From: CAWAYR01 sp050250955
GTDB taxonomy: Bacteria; Acidobacteriota; Vicinamibacteria; Vicinamibacterales; UBA2999
Length of the DNA: 64,000 nucleotides
Assembly (NCBI GenBank): GCA_050250955.1
Contig: JBFWNR010000005.1
Span: 124,001-188,000 of the forward strand
Reading direction: 5' to 3'
In this document: piece by piece, positions 1 through 8,248 of the stretch
Layout: each line of letters starts with the position of its first letter
Numbering within the stretch: the first letter of the stretch is position 1
Program-made: the position numbers and the translations under genes
Notes under the pieces: generated by a model
Database searches by the model: none
Told to the model about the DNA's origin: nothing
The model's input: the letters and a program-made list of their open reading frames with translations, nothing else

Positions 1-19
1 AAGTCTTCGTAGGAGGCGT

Positions 20-364
20 GTGTTGAGTACTCGACGGTCAATCCTGTCTGCGTTCCTGCTGCTGCTGGTCGCGGGCCTCGTGTCCCCGGTCTACGCCCAG
101 GAGGCCGCCGGCGCCACCGGCACGGCCCTGGTGCAGTGGTCGATCATCACGGCCGGATTCGCCCTGGCGATCGCCGCCGCCGGCGGCGCGCTGGGTCAGG
201 GCCGCGCGGTGAGCTCGGCCACCGAAGCGATTGCCCGCAACCCCGGCGCGGCCGGCGAGATCCGCGGCGCCCTCATCCTGGGCCTCGTGCTGATCGAGTC
301 GCTGGTCATCTACGTGCTCCTGATCTCGCTGATTCTGTTCTTCCTCAAGCCGTTCGGCGGTTAG
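20..364 (+). CDS. atpE: ATP synthase F0 subunit c
   Basis: Rotor-ring subunit of the membrane F0 sector of F-type ATP synthase. The 114-residue protein has a signal-peptide-like N-terminus (about residues 1-27, ending VYAQ), then two transmembrane helices joined by the conserved ARNP loop (72-75). Helix 1 contains Q60 in GQGR and helix 2 contains E93-S94 with Y98. The Q-to-E spacing of 33 equals that of Q32/E65 in the sodium-coupled Ilyobacter tartaricus ring, where S66 and Y70 also bind Na+; here T67 is replaced by L95. AGGAGG at 11-16 lies 3 nt before GTG at 20 and 6 nt before in-frame TTG at 23, so TTG 23 may be the true start. No other atp gene follows; a terminator ends the unit. Identity is secure, sodium coupling is inference. 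Confidence 0.95.
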   Translation: MLSTRRSILSAFLLLLVAGLVSPVYAQEAAGATGTALVQWSIITAGFALAIAAAGGALGQGRAVSSATEAIARNPGAAGEIRGALILGLVLIESLVIYVLLISLILFFLKPFGG

Positions 365-399
365 GGCCCGGCCCCCCGGGCCGTCCGCTCGCCAGTGTC

Positions 400-440
400 A
401 GAGGCAAGCCGTGCGCGACGGCTTGCCTCTTTCCTTTTTC
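400..440 (+). terminator. Rho-independent terminator after atpE
   Basis: A perfect 13-bp stem (400-412 paired with 418-430), a 5-nt GCGCG loop and a pyrimidine/T-rich tail (431-440). It closes the atpE transcript. It also covers the GTG at 411 that would otherwise extend the next gene, arguing for a later start there. Confidence 0.9.
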
Positions 441-458
441 GGTGCCGCGCCCACGATC

Positions 459-1376
459 GTGACTGGTACCACGCGCCTCCTCACCCCGCTCGACGCGCTG
501 CTCGTCCTGGTCGTCGTATCCTGGGGCGCCAACCTGTCGCTCATCAAGGTCGTGCTCCGCGAACTGCCGGCCGGCACCTTCAACGCCCTGCGGCTGCTGG
601 TGGCGGCGGCGCTCTTCGCGGTGGTGATCGCCCGCACCCCGGCCGGCCAGCGCCGCCACATCGCCACTGCCGACTGGCCGCGCGTGGCCGCGCTGGGCGT
701 CTTCGGCGGCACCCTCTACCAGGTGCTGTTCCTGGCCGCGGTGCCGCGCACCAGCGTCGCCAACACCGGCCTCATCTTCGGCATGGCCCCGGTGGTGATC
801 TCGCTGCTCTCCGCGGCGGTCGGCCACGAACGCTTCGGCTGGACCCGCTGGCTGGGCGGCGCCTTGTCGGTGGTCGGGTTGTACTTCGTCGTCGGCGTCG
901 GCGCCACGCTGTCGGTGAACTCGCTGGCCGGCGACCTGCTGGCGCTGGCCTCGGTCCTCTGCTGGGCCGGCTACTCGGTGGCGTCGCGCCCGCTGCTCGG
1001 CCGCTATTCGCCGACCGTGCTCACGGCGTGGACGCAGATTGTCGGCACCTGCCTCTACCTGCCGCTGACGGTGCCCGACCTGCGCGCCACCCAGTGGGAA
1101 GGCGTCTCGGCGCTCGGCTGGGGGCTGACGGTCGTGTCGGCCGTCTTCTGCCTCGTTGCGGCGTATGTCATCTGGTACACGGGGGTGCAGCGCCTGGGGG
1201 CGACGCGCACCTCGGCCTACAGCAACCTGACGCCGATCGCCGCCATGCTCATCGGGTGGCTGTGGGTGGGCGAGCCGTTGACCGCCGCCCAGGGCATCGG
1301 CGCCGCTGCCATCCTTGCCGGCGTCTTCGTGACCCGACTCTCGCCGGTGGTGCTGTCGCCGCTTCGCAGCGCCTGA
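459..1376 (+). CDS. EamA/DMT-family transporter
   Basis: Inner-membrane permease of the drug/metabolite transporter superfamily; members export amino acids, metabolites or drugs. The 305-residue protein has about ten hydrophobic helices in two EamA repeats, with the typical first-helix SWGANLSLIK and, in repeat 2, AYVIWYTGVQRLGATRTSAYSN-like sequence ending in a helix with GEPLTAAQGIG. Length fits the family (about 300). The reading frame opens at GTG 411, inside the atpE terminator hairpin, so GTG 459 is preferred. No Shine-Dalgarno is visible. Substrate cannot be predicted. Confidence 0.88.
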   Translation: MTGTTRLLTPLDALLVLVVVSWGANLSLIKVVLRELPAGTFNALRLLVAAALFAVVIARTPAGQRRHIATADWPRVAALGVFGGTLYQVLFLAAVPRTSVANTGLIFGMAPVVISLLSAAVGHERFGWTRWLGGALSVVGLYFVVGVGATLSVNSLAGDLLALASVLCWAGYSVASRPLLGRYSPTVLTAWTQIVGTCLYLPLTVPDLRATQWEGVSALGWGLTVVSAVFCLVAAYVIWYTGVQRLGATRTSAYSNLTPIAAMLIGWLWVGEPLTAAQGIGAAAILAGVFVTRLSPVVLSPLRSA

Positions 1377-1423
1377 CGGCCGGACTCGCCGGCGCGGTCG
1401 TGTTCGGACGCCCCCGAATGTCT

Positions 1424-1439
1424 CCGAACGATCGTTCGG
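1424..1439. promoter_or_regulatory. 16-bp perfect palindrome
   Basis: CCGAACGATCGTTCGG is a perfect palindrome flanked on both sides by TGTCTCC-like sequence. It resembles operators of TetR-type repressors, but no such regulator is encoded nearby. It lies in the 427-bp gap 1377-1803, which otherwise shows only a hairpin at 1640-1662 and no convincing gene. Confidence 0.35.
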
Positions 1440-1639
1440 TGTCTCCAGTTGCCTTTCGTCCCCGCTTCACGTAATCTGCCCTGTCACGCGGCCGTTTCAC
1501 CCCGGCTGACTCCCGGGCAGGCCGTCCGTTGTGTTGCCAGTTGTCGGCTTCGACGCGCGAAGCGTCGCGGCCGTTTTGAGGATCGGGGAGCCGGACTGGG
1601 CAGCGGCCTGACGCCGCTCTTCCCACGTCAGACGGCCGG

Positions 1640-1662
1640 GGCACGATGCGCGGCATCGTGCC
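1640..1662 (+). other. Strong hairpin upstream of TonB receptor
   Basis: Perfect 10-bp stem GGCACGATGC / GCATCGTGCC around a GCG triloop, about 140 nt before the TonB receptor start. There is no T tract after it, so it is not an obvious terminator. It could be a leader structure or a protein-binding site. Confidence 0.4.
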
Positions 1663-1803
1663 TCCGCCTTTCAACGCTCGAGCGCCAATCCAGCTGATCG
1701 ACCCGTGCGCCGGACCTCGCGGTTCCGCGCCGGCCGTGCCGTTGTCGTGTAGTCGGTACGTCGGCCGGCCTGTACCTGGGCCGGGCCCCACAGGAGGATA
1801 CGA

Positions 1804-4800
1804 ATGCAGCGATGGTTTATCGGGCTGCTGGTTGCGGCAGTGGCCGTGACGGCAGCGTCTAGCGCATATGCCCAGGGCGGCAGCGTCGGCTCGACCGGCG
1901 TGATCGCCGGCCGCGTCAGCGATGCTCAGGGGGCGGTGCTCCCGGGTGTGACGGTCACGATCACCAGCCCGTCGATGATGGGCACCCAGACGTCGGTCAC
2001 CAACGAGCAGGGGCTGTACCGCTTCCCGGCCGTGCCGCCGGGGGTCTACGCGGCGACCTACGAGCTGGCCGGCTTCAACAGCCTCCGGCGCGAAGGCATC
2101 CAGATCAACCTGGGCTTCACCGCGACGCTGAACGTCGAACTCGCCCTCGCGTCGGTGCAGGAGACGGTGACGGTCACCGGGTCGTCGCCGGTCATCGACA
2201 CGACGGCGACGCGCGTACAGCAGAACTTCAAGCTCGAAGAGCTGAACAGCCTGCCCAACGCCCGCGACATGTGGTCGCTGCTGTCGGTGACGCCGGCCGT
2301 GCAGATGTCACGCATCGACGTCGGCGGCAACCGGGCCGGCACGCAGACCGGCTACGTGGCCTACGGGTTCGGCACCAACGACCAGCAGGTGCGGGTGTCG
2401 GTGGAAGGCATCAACACCACGGAAGGCACCGGCGGGGCCGGGTTCTACTTCGACTACGGGTCGTTCGAAGAGGTGTTCCTGGGCACGACCGGCCAGGGCG
2501 CCGAGGCGGCGACGCCGGGGGTGCAGAGCCAGTTCCTGGGCAAGTCGGGCGGGAACAAGTTCACCGTCGGCATCTACATGGACTACTACAACAACAGCCT
2601 GCAGGGCTCGAACCTGCCGGACAACTACACGACGCCGGTGGCGCAGGGCGGCTTCGGCTTCCGTGAAGGCGCCAATGAGATCGACACCTACCGCGACGCC
2701 AACTTCACCGCCGGCGGGCCGATCATCCGCGACAAGATCTGGTGGTATGGGTCGTACCGCCGCCAGTTCAACTCGGTGGCGCAGCCCAACCTGACCTACG
2801 GCGGGACGTTCGACACCGAGCTGTGGAACCCGTCGGGCAAGCTGACCTACCAGGCGACGCAGAACAACAAGTTCATCGCCTACTACCAGTGGGGCCAGAA
2901 GANNNNNNNNNNGTGGCGCAGCCCAACCTGACCTACGGCGGGACGTTCGACACCGAGCTGTGGAACCCGTCGGGCAAGCTGACCTACCAGGCGACGCAGA
3001 ACAACAAGTTCATCGCCTACTACCAGTGGGGCCAGAAGATCCAGCCGAACCGGCTGTGGAGCGGCTCGTACACGTTCGCCGACCCGGACTTCACGACCCG
3101 GCAGGACTCGGGCAGCTGGGTGTGGAAGGGCGAATGGAACGGGACGATCAACAACAACCTGTTCGTCGAATCGCGCTTCGGCAACTTCGGCTACTACTTC
3201 CCGCTGGTCGGCTACTCGAACGACACGTTCCGGCAGGACATCGGGACGCGGGTCAGCGAGGGCGGCGACCGCATCTGGCAGCAGGACCGCGACCGCAAGC
3301 AGGCGACCGGCGCGGTCAGCATCTTCAAGGACAACCTCCTGGGCGGCAGCCACAACATCCGCCTCGGCGGCGAGATGAACCTCGAGAAGCAGTTCAACGG
3401 CTTCGAGCGGATCCGCGCCGACAACATCGAGCATCAGTTCAACAACGGCGCGCCGTTTCGCGTGCTGATCGGCTTCCCGACCGCCGACGGGGCGGTGGGC
3501 AGTTACAGCGCCCGTGACAGCCTGCTCTCGGTCGCCGGGCTGAACAACTACAACTTCTTCATCAACGACACCTTCACCAAGGGCCGCCTGACCGTCACGG
3601 CCGGCGTGCGCTTCGACCGCTACCGCTCCTACGTGCCGGAGCAGCAGCAGATCGCCTCGACCACGGCCGGCTTCTCGCTGGCGGCGGCGACCTTCCCCGA
3701 GCAGACCTTCTTCACCTGGAACTCGATCGTGCCGCGTTTCGGCATGGTCTACGACCTGACCGGCGACGGCCGCACGGTGGTCAAGGCCAACTACGGCTTC
3801 TTCCGCCACAACCCGGGCCCCAGTGCCGCTGCCAGCGGCAACCCGAACCAGGCGCAGAAGGACCTGCAGTACACCTGGAACGACCTCAACGGCAACCGGC
3901 TGTTCGAGTTCGGCGAGCAGGGCACGCTGCTGCTCGACCGCACCGGCCCCGGCGGCACCCAGGTCGACCCGGACATCAAGCAGCCCTACACCCACGAGCT
4001 GACGACCTTCGTGGAGCGGCAGCTGTTCGAGACGCTGGGCATGCGCGCCGGCTACGTCTACAAGAGCAACGACCAGCTGACCCAGACCTACCAGCCGTTC
4101 CGCGGGCCGGCGGCGTTCTCGACCTCGTTCAACGTGACCGACCGCGGCGCCGATGGCCTGCTCGGCACTGGTGACGACCAGGTCCGCGCCTACCTCGGCA
4201 TCCCGAACTCGCAGCTCGGCCCGGCCACCCAGGTGCTGCAGAACGTGGACGCGATCGGGCGGTTCCACACCGCCGAGATCTCGTTCACCAAGCGCTACAG
4301 CAACCAGTGGTCGGGCGGCATCGGCTTCAACCACACCTGGTCGCGGGAACACGCCCGCACCATCCTCGGCAACATCATGACCTCGGCCAGCGCCAGCCCG
4401 GGCTTCCCGCAGTCGCCCAACGACCCCGATGCGCAGAAGACCACCAGCTGGGGCTTCCGCGCCTACGGCAGCTACGACGCGCCGCTGGGCATCCGGCTGT
4501 CGCCGGTGCTGCGCCACCAGAGCGGCCAGAACTACGGCCGCACGCTGGCGGTGAGCGCCCCGGCCAGCTGCGCCTGCACCTTCAACGGGACCGTGCTCGT
4601 CGAGCCGCTCGACAGCCGCCGGATGGACAACATCTGGCTGCTCGACGTGCGCGCCGAGAAGCGGATCACGCTGCCGCGCAACATCCGGATCGGCCTGTTC
4701 TTCGACGCGTTCAACCTGTCGAACAGCAACGCCACCGAGACGATGAGCTGGCAGACCGGCGCGGCGTTCGAGCGGCCCACCGCCGTCCTGGCGCCGCGCA

Positions 4801-4832
4801 CGTTCAGACTCGGCTTCAAGTTCGACTACTAG
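1804..4832 (+). CDS. TonB-dependent receptor (Oar-like), split by an assembly gap
   Basis: Outer-membrane receptor importing an unknown large substrate with TonB energy. Signal peptide at 1-23 (AYA cleavage), CarboxypepD_reg-like domain at about 31-113, a TVTVTG TonB-box-like stretch at about 121, plug to about 210, then a long beta-barrel ending in FKFDY with the terminal aromatic residue expected of barrel proteins. AGGAGG precedes ATG 1804. The 10 Ns at 2903-2912 break the frame, but the 127 bp before and after them are identical. Deleting 2903-3039 joins both halves in frame as a 963-residue protein, normal for this acidobacterial family. As deposited, two overlapping fragments (to about 2931, and from about 2742 or 2913) would be called. 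Confidence 0.92.
2776..3039. repeat. 127-bp exact duplication flanking a 10-N scaffold gap
   Basis: Bases 2776-2902 are repeated exactly at 2913-3039, separated only by ten Ns. An overlap of exactly 127 bp is the signature of two de Bruijn contigs ending at a shared 127-mer that was scaffolded instead of merged. The duplication is therefore almost certainly not biological; collapsing it restores the receptor reading frame. Confidence 0.93.
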
Positions 4833-4907
4833 ATCGCGCATCCGACCCGGCCGTCGGCGCACGTCGCCGGCCGGGTCGAACGGATGGCTCCTGTGGGGGA
4901 GTCACTT

Positions 4908-4953
4908 GGGGCGGAGGGCCTGCCGCGCTAGCGGGCGCTCCGCCCCTTTTTTT
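4908..4953 (+). terminator. Rho-independent terminator after TonB receptor
   Basis: GGGGCGGAG (4908-4916) pairs with CTCCGCCCC (4938-4946), followed by seven Ts. A second GC-rich inverted repeat (about 4844-4877, GACCCGGCC / GGCCGGGTC) lies just after the stop codon. Confidence 0.8.
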
Positions 4954-4957
4954 CTCG

Positions 4958-5008
4958 GTGCCAGGCACGAACGGTGTTGAGGCCTTGAACACCGTTCGTG
5001 CCTGGCAC
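4958..5008. repeat. 21-bp inverted repeat, REP-like
   Basis: The arms 4958-4978 and 4988-5008 are perfect reverse complements, starting and ending with GTGCCAGGCAC / GTGCCTGGCAC, around a 9-nt centre holding AGGCCT. A partial third copy of the inner segment (CACGAACACCGT) follows at about 5006-5017. It lies between a terminator and a -10 box. It looks like a mobile palindromic intergenic element; no transposase is adjacent. Confidence 0.7.
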
Positions 5009-5049
5009 GAACACCGTACGGCATGCGCTTCGCGTGGGGAGTCGCAGGA

Positions 5050-5055
5050 TATGCT
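5050..5055 (+). promoter_or_regulatory. -10-like box TATGCT, 8 nt before kynA start
   Basis: TATGCT ends 8 nt before the dioxygenase ATG at 5064, the spacing expected if transcription begins at the start codon. No Shine-Dalgarno is present. The same box and spacing occur at 30163 and 40550. Confidence 0.5.
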
Positions 5056-5063
5056 TCCTGTGC

Positions 5064-5852
5064 ATGGAACGCGCGGTCACCTACAACACCTACCTGAAGG
5101 TCGACGAGCTGCTCGCCCTCCAGCAGCCGCGCTCCGACGGCCCGGAGCACGACGAGCTCCTGTTCATCGTCATCCATCAGGTGTACGAGCTGTGGTTCAA
5201 GGAGATCCTGCACGAGCTGGATCACGTCCGCGCCCTGCTCGACGCCAACGACGCCGCCCGCGCCCAGCACACGCTCAAGCGCATCCTCACCATCCTCAAG
5301 GTGCTCGTCGCCCAGCTCGACATCCTGGAGACGATGACCCCGCTCGAGTTCCAGTCGTTCCGCCAGCGCCTGGAACAGGCCAGCGGCTTCCAGTCGGACC
5401 AGTTCCGCCAGCTCGAGTTCGTGCTCGGCCGCCGCAGCCAGGCGGCGCTCGACCGGTTCCCGGCCGGCAGCCGGGCCCGCGCCGCGCTGGTCACGCGCCT
5501 GCACGAGCCGACGCTGTGGCTGGCCTTCCTGCACTACCTCGCCCGCGAGGGCTACGCGGTCCCCGACGCCGCCCTGGCCGCCGACCCGCTGCAGCCGGTC
5601 GAGCCGTCGCCAGCGCTCCAGGAGGTGCTGATTCAGGTCTACAAGACCGACGCCAAGAACGCCGGCATCTGCGAGCGGCTGGTCGATCTCGACGAGGGCG
5701 TCCAGGAGTGGCGCTACCGCCACGTCAAGATGGTCGAGCGCACGATCGGCGTGAAGGCGGGCACCGGTGGATCGGCCGGCGCAGCCTATCTGCGCACGAC
5801 GCTGTCGCCGGCGGCGTTCCCTGATCTGTGGGCGATCAGGGCGAACCTCTAG
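5064..5852 (+). CDS. kynA: Tryptophan 2,3-dioxygenase
   Basis: Cytosolic heme enzyme oxidising L-tryptophan to N-formylkynurenine, first step of the kynurenine pathway. Family landmarks: FIVIHQVYELWFKE with H38 (counterpart of active-site H55 in the Xanthomonas enzyme), the FRQLEF segment with the substrate-carboxylate Arg, and RHVKMVERTIG with heme-ligand H220, followed by the GTGGS loop. It has 262 residues, slightly short of the usual 280-300. The frame opens at GTG 4998 inside a repeat hairpin, so ATG 5064 is preferred; it sits 8 nt after TATGCT, suggesting a leaderless mRNA. The kynureninase gene follows after 27 nt. Confidence 0.93.
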   Translation: MERAVTYNTYLKVDELLALQQPRSDGPEHDELLFIVIHQVYELWFKEILHELDHVRALLDANDAARAQHTLKRILTILKVLVAQLDILETMTPLEFQSFRQRLEQASGFQSDQFRQLEFVLGRRSQAALDRFPAGSRARAALVTRLHEPTLWLAFLHYLAREGYAVPDAALAADPLQPVEPSPALQEVLIQVYKTDAKNAGICERLVDLDEGVQEWRYRHVKMVERTIGVKAGTGGSAGAAYLRTTLSPAAFPDLWAIRANL

Positions 5853-5879
5853 GGGCCGGGGATCAGGAGAGATGACGCC

Positions 5880-7106
5880 GTGAGCGCACCGGCACCCACA
5901 CTGACCCTCGACTCGGTGCGCGCGACTCCCAACGCCCTGGCGCCGCACTACTCGCGGTTCCGCGTCGGCGAGCGTCTGCTCCTGACCGGCCACAGCCACC
6001 AGGCGTGGCCCGATGTCGGACTCGAGGCACAGCAGGAGGCCTGGCTCGACGCCGCCGACCTGGCCGACCGCAAATGGGCCCGCGCCGGCGAGGTGGCCGA
6101 CGTCGTCCGTGCCGGCTGGCGCGAGCGGCTCGGCGACCCGGCGGCGACGATCGCGCTCGGCCAGAACACCCACGAACTGGTGACCCGCGTGCTCTCGACC
6201 CTGCCACTGTGGGGCCGGCAGGCCCGGCCGCGGCTGGTGACCACCGACGGCGAGTTCCACACCATCCGCCGCCAACTCGATCGGCTGTCGGAGGTGGCCG
6301 GACTTGAGGTGGTGAAGGTCCCCGCGCATCCGGTGGCGACGCTGGCCGAGCGGTTGGCCGCACACGCCACCGACCGCACCGCCGCCGTTCTGGTGTCGTC
6401 GGTGCTGTTCGAGACCTCGGAGATCGTGCCGCATCTCGACGTGCTGGCGGCGGCCTGCGAACGCCGCGGCGTCGCGCTCGTCGTCGACGCCTACCACCAC
6501 ATCGGGGTGGTGCCGTTCGACGTCGGCCGCATGGGTCTGGCCTCGGCGTTCGTCATCGGCGGCGGCTACAAGTACTGCCAGCTCGGCGAGGGCAACTGCT
6601 TCTTGCGCGTGCCGCCCGGCGCCCCGACGCGCCCCGTGCTCACCGGCTGGTACAGCGAGTTCGGCGCGCTGGCTGCCGGTCCCCGCCCCGATACCGTCCC
6701 CTACGGCGAGGGCGCCGGCCACTGGGCCGGTGCGACCTACGACCCCGTCTCGCACTACCGTGCCCGCGCCGTCTTTGCGTTCTTCGCCGCCCAGGGACTG
6801 ACCGCGCCGCTGCTGCACGCGATCAACCGCCACCAGGCCGCGCGCATCGTCACGGCGTTCGAGCGGCTGGACGTCGACCCGGCACGGGCCGCGCTGGTCG
6901 ATGTGCCGGCCGTTGGCCGGGGCGGCTTCGTGGCCGTGCGCTCGACCGACGCCACTCGGCTGGTGGAGTCGCTCCGCGCCCGCGGTGTCAACACCGATGC
7001 GCGCGGCCACCACCTGCGCCTGGGGCCGGCGCCGTATCTCAGTGACGCGCAGATCGACGAGGCGATGGCCCGCCTCGGTGCGGTCCTACGGGGCACGATC
7101 GGTTGA
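5880..7106 (+). CDS. kynU: Kynureninase
   Basis: PLP-dependent fold-type I enzyme hydrolysing kynurenine to anthranilate and alanine. The 408-residue protein carries VVDAYHH (D203 for the pyridine nitrogen) and GGGYKYCQLGEGNC with the Schiff-base lysine K231, both typical of kynureninase rather than cysteine desulfurase. Its position directly after tryptophan dioxygenase supports the call. AGGAGA (5865-5870) lies 9 nt before GTG 5880. An out-of-frame ATG at 5872 makes a 3-codon ORF whose stop overlaps the GTG. No kynurenine formamidase is present in the window, so that step must be encoded elsewhere or be spontaneous. Confidence 0.9.
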   Translation: MSAPAPTLTLDSVRATPNALAPHYSRFRVGERLLLTGHSHQAWPDVGLEAQQEAWLDAADLADRKWARAGEVADVVRAGWRERLGDPAATIALGQNTHELVTRVLSTLPLWGRQARPRLVTTDGEFHTIRRQLDRLSEVAGLEVVKVPAHPVATLAERLAAHATDRTAAVLVSSVLFETSEIVPHLDVLAAACERRGVALVVDAYHHIGVVPFDVGRMGLASAFVIGGGYKYCQLGEGNCFLRVPPGAPTRPVLTGWYSEFGALAAGPRPDTVPYGEGAGHWAGATYDPVSHYRARAVFAFFAAQGLTAPLLHAINRHQAARIVTAFERLDVDPARAALVDVPAVGRGGFVAVRSTDATRLVESLRARGVNTDARGHHLRLGPAPYLSDAQIDEAMARLGAVLRGTIG

Positions 7107-7133
7107 CCCGGCCCCGCGCTGACCGCCAGTGGG

Positions 7134-8234
7134 TCAGCCGAGGTGTTTCCGCAGGCTCAGGCGGCCCAGCACGATCCGGGCGACGATCGCCGAAACACCA
7201 GTCGCACGATACTCCCAGGGCGGTGTCCACGCGGTCGGCAGCTGCAGCACCAGCTGCATCGCCCGTGACACCGCGTCCGGCTCGGCGCCGCTCAGGATAT
7301 TGCTGCCGCACTCGATCGTCTCAGGGCGCTCTGTGACATCGCGGATGGTCACGGTCGGCACCTGGAAGATGGCGCACTCTTCCTGCACCGTGCCGCTGTC
7401 GGAGATCACGGCCCGCGCCTGTCTCTCCAGGCTCACGAAGTCGAAGAAGCCGAGCGGCTCGAGCGTTCGCACCCGCGCCGGGTCTGGCGCCAGCCCGGTG
7501 GCGCGCAGCCGGTCCGCGGTCCGCGGGTGGACGCTGAAGAGTACTGGCGCCTGCTGCTCACTCGACACCCGCACCACCGCATCGACCAGCCGGGCCAGCC
7601 GCGCCGGGTCGTCCACGTTCTCGGCGCGGTGCATTGTCATCAAGAAGTAGCCGCGCGGCGCCACGCCGAACCTGGGCAGCGCGTCGCTGGCGGCGATCTG
7701 CGGACCGTAGTGATCGAGGACCTCGCGAATCGGGTTGCCGGTGACGAAGATTCGCTCGCGCTCGATGCCCTCCCGGACCAGGTTCTCCTTGCTGCGCTCC
7801 GTGTAGGGCATCAGGATCGTGCTCGAGTGGTCGATGACGCGGCGGTTGATCTCCTCGGGCACCCGGTCGTCGTAGCAGCGGTTCCCGGCCTCCATGTGGA
7901 ACACGGGGATGCCGAGCCTGGCCGCCACCAATGCCGCCAGGCCGCTGTTGGTGTCACCGAGGATCAGCACACGATCGGGACGGCATCGTTCGAACGCAGC
8001 GGCGACGGCCGGGAGCATCGCGCCGACCTGGGCGGCGAACCCGCTCGCCGTGATGCCGAGGCGCTCGTCCGGCGGGCGGACGCCGAGCTCCGTGAAGAAT
8101 ACGTCGCTCAGCAGGGGATCGTAGTTCTGCCCCGTATGGACAAGGCAGTGCGTACAGTGCGCGTCGAGCAGCGGGACGATCCGGCTCAGACGGATGATCT
8201 CCGGGCGCGTGCCGACGACGGTGGCGACTCGCAT
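7134..8234 (-). CDS. UDP-HexNAc 2-epimerase (WecB/FnlC/CapG family)
   Basis: Cytosolic non-hydrolysing UDP-N-acetylhexosamine 2-epimerase, 366 residues. It begins MRVATVVGTRPEIIRLSRI, the family signature, and has HTGQNYD, GDTNSG, HMEAGNR and SDSGTVQEE motifs. It is the last gene of a five-gene leftward operon and follows the 4,6-dehydratase by 14 nt. With the two preceding genes it matches the FnlA-FnlB-FnlC route, in which this enzyme does the final C2 epimerisation to UDP-L-FucNAc (or UDP-L-QuiNAc). The ATG at 8234 is chosen because the family begins there, although the frame stays open upstream. Confidence 0.88.
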   Translation of the reverse strand: MRVATVVGTRPEIIRLSRIVPLLDAHCTHCLVHTGQNYDPLLSDVFFTELGVRPPDERLGITASGFAAQVGAMLPAVAAAFERCRPDRVLILGDTNSGLAALVAARLGIPVFHMEAGNRCYDDRVPEEINRRVIDHSSTILMPYTERSKENLVREGIERERIFVTGNPIREVLDHYGPQIAASDALPRFGVAPRGYFLMTMHRAENVDDPARLARLVDAVVRVSSEQQAPVLFSVHPRTADRLRATGLAPDPARVRTLEPLGFFDFVSLERQARAVISDSGTVQEECAIFQVPTVTIRDVTERPETIECGSNILSGAEPDAVSRAMQLVLQLPTAWTPPWEYRATGVSAIVARIVLGRLSLRKHLG

Positions 8235-8248
8235 GGGGCTGGCCGGCC

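Noticed and set aside
2776..3039. True tandem duplication within the TonB receptor
   Set aside because: The copies are exactly 127 bp, identical and separated only by Ns, and they break the frame. An assembly overlap explains all of this.
2883..4862. A 659-codon minus-strand frame under the TonB receptor
   Set aside because: It is antisense to a well-supported receptor and has the Val/Ala/Arg/Glu composition of a shadow frame.
5872..5883. A fourth coupled mini-ORF (ATG ACG CCG TGA) before kynureninase
   Set aside because: Its stop does overlap the GTG start, but the gene has its own AGGAGA at a normal distance and lies inside an operon, so three codons could arise by chance.
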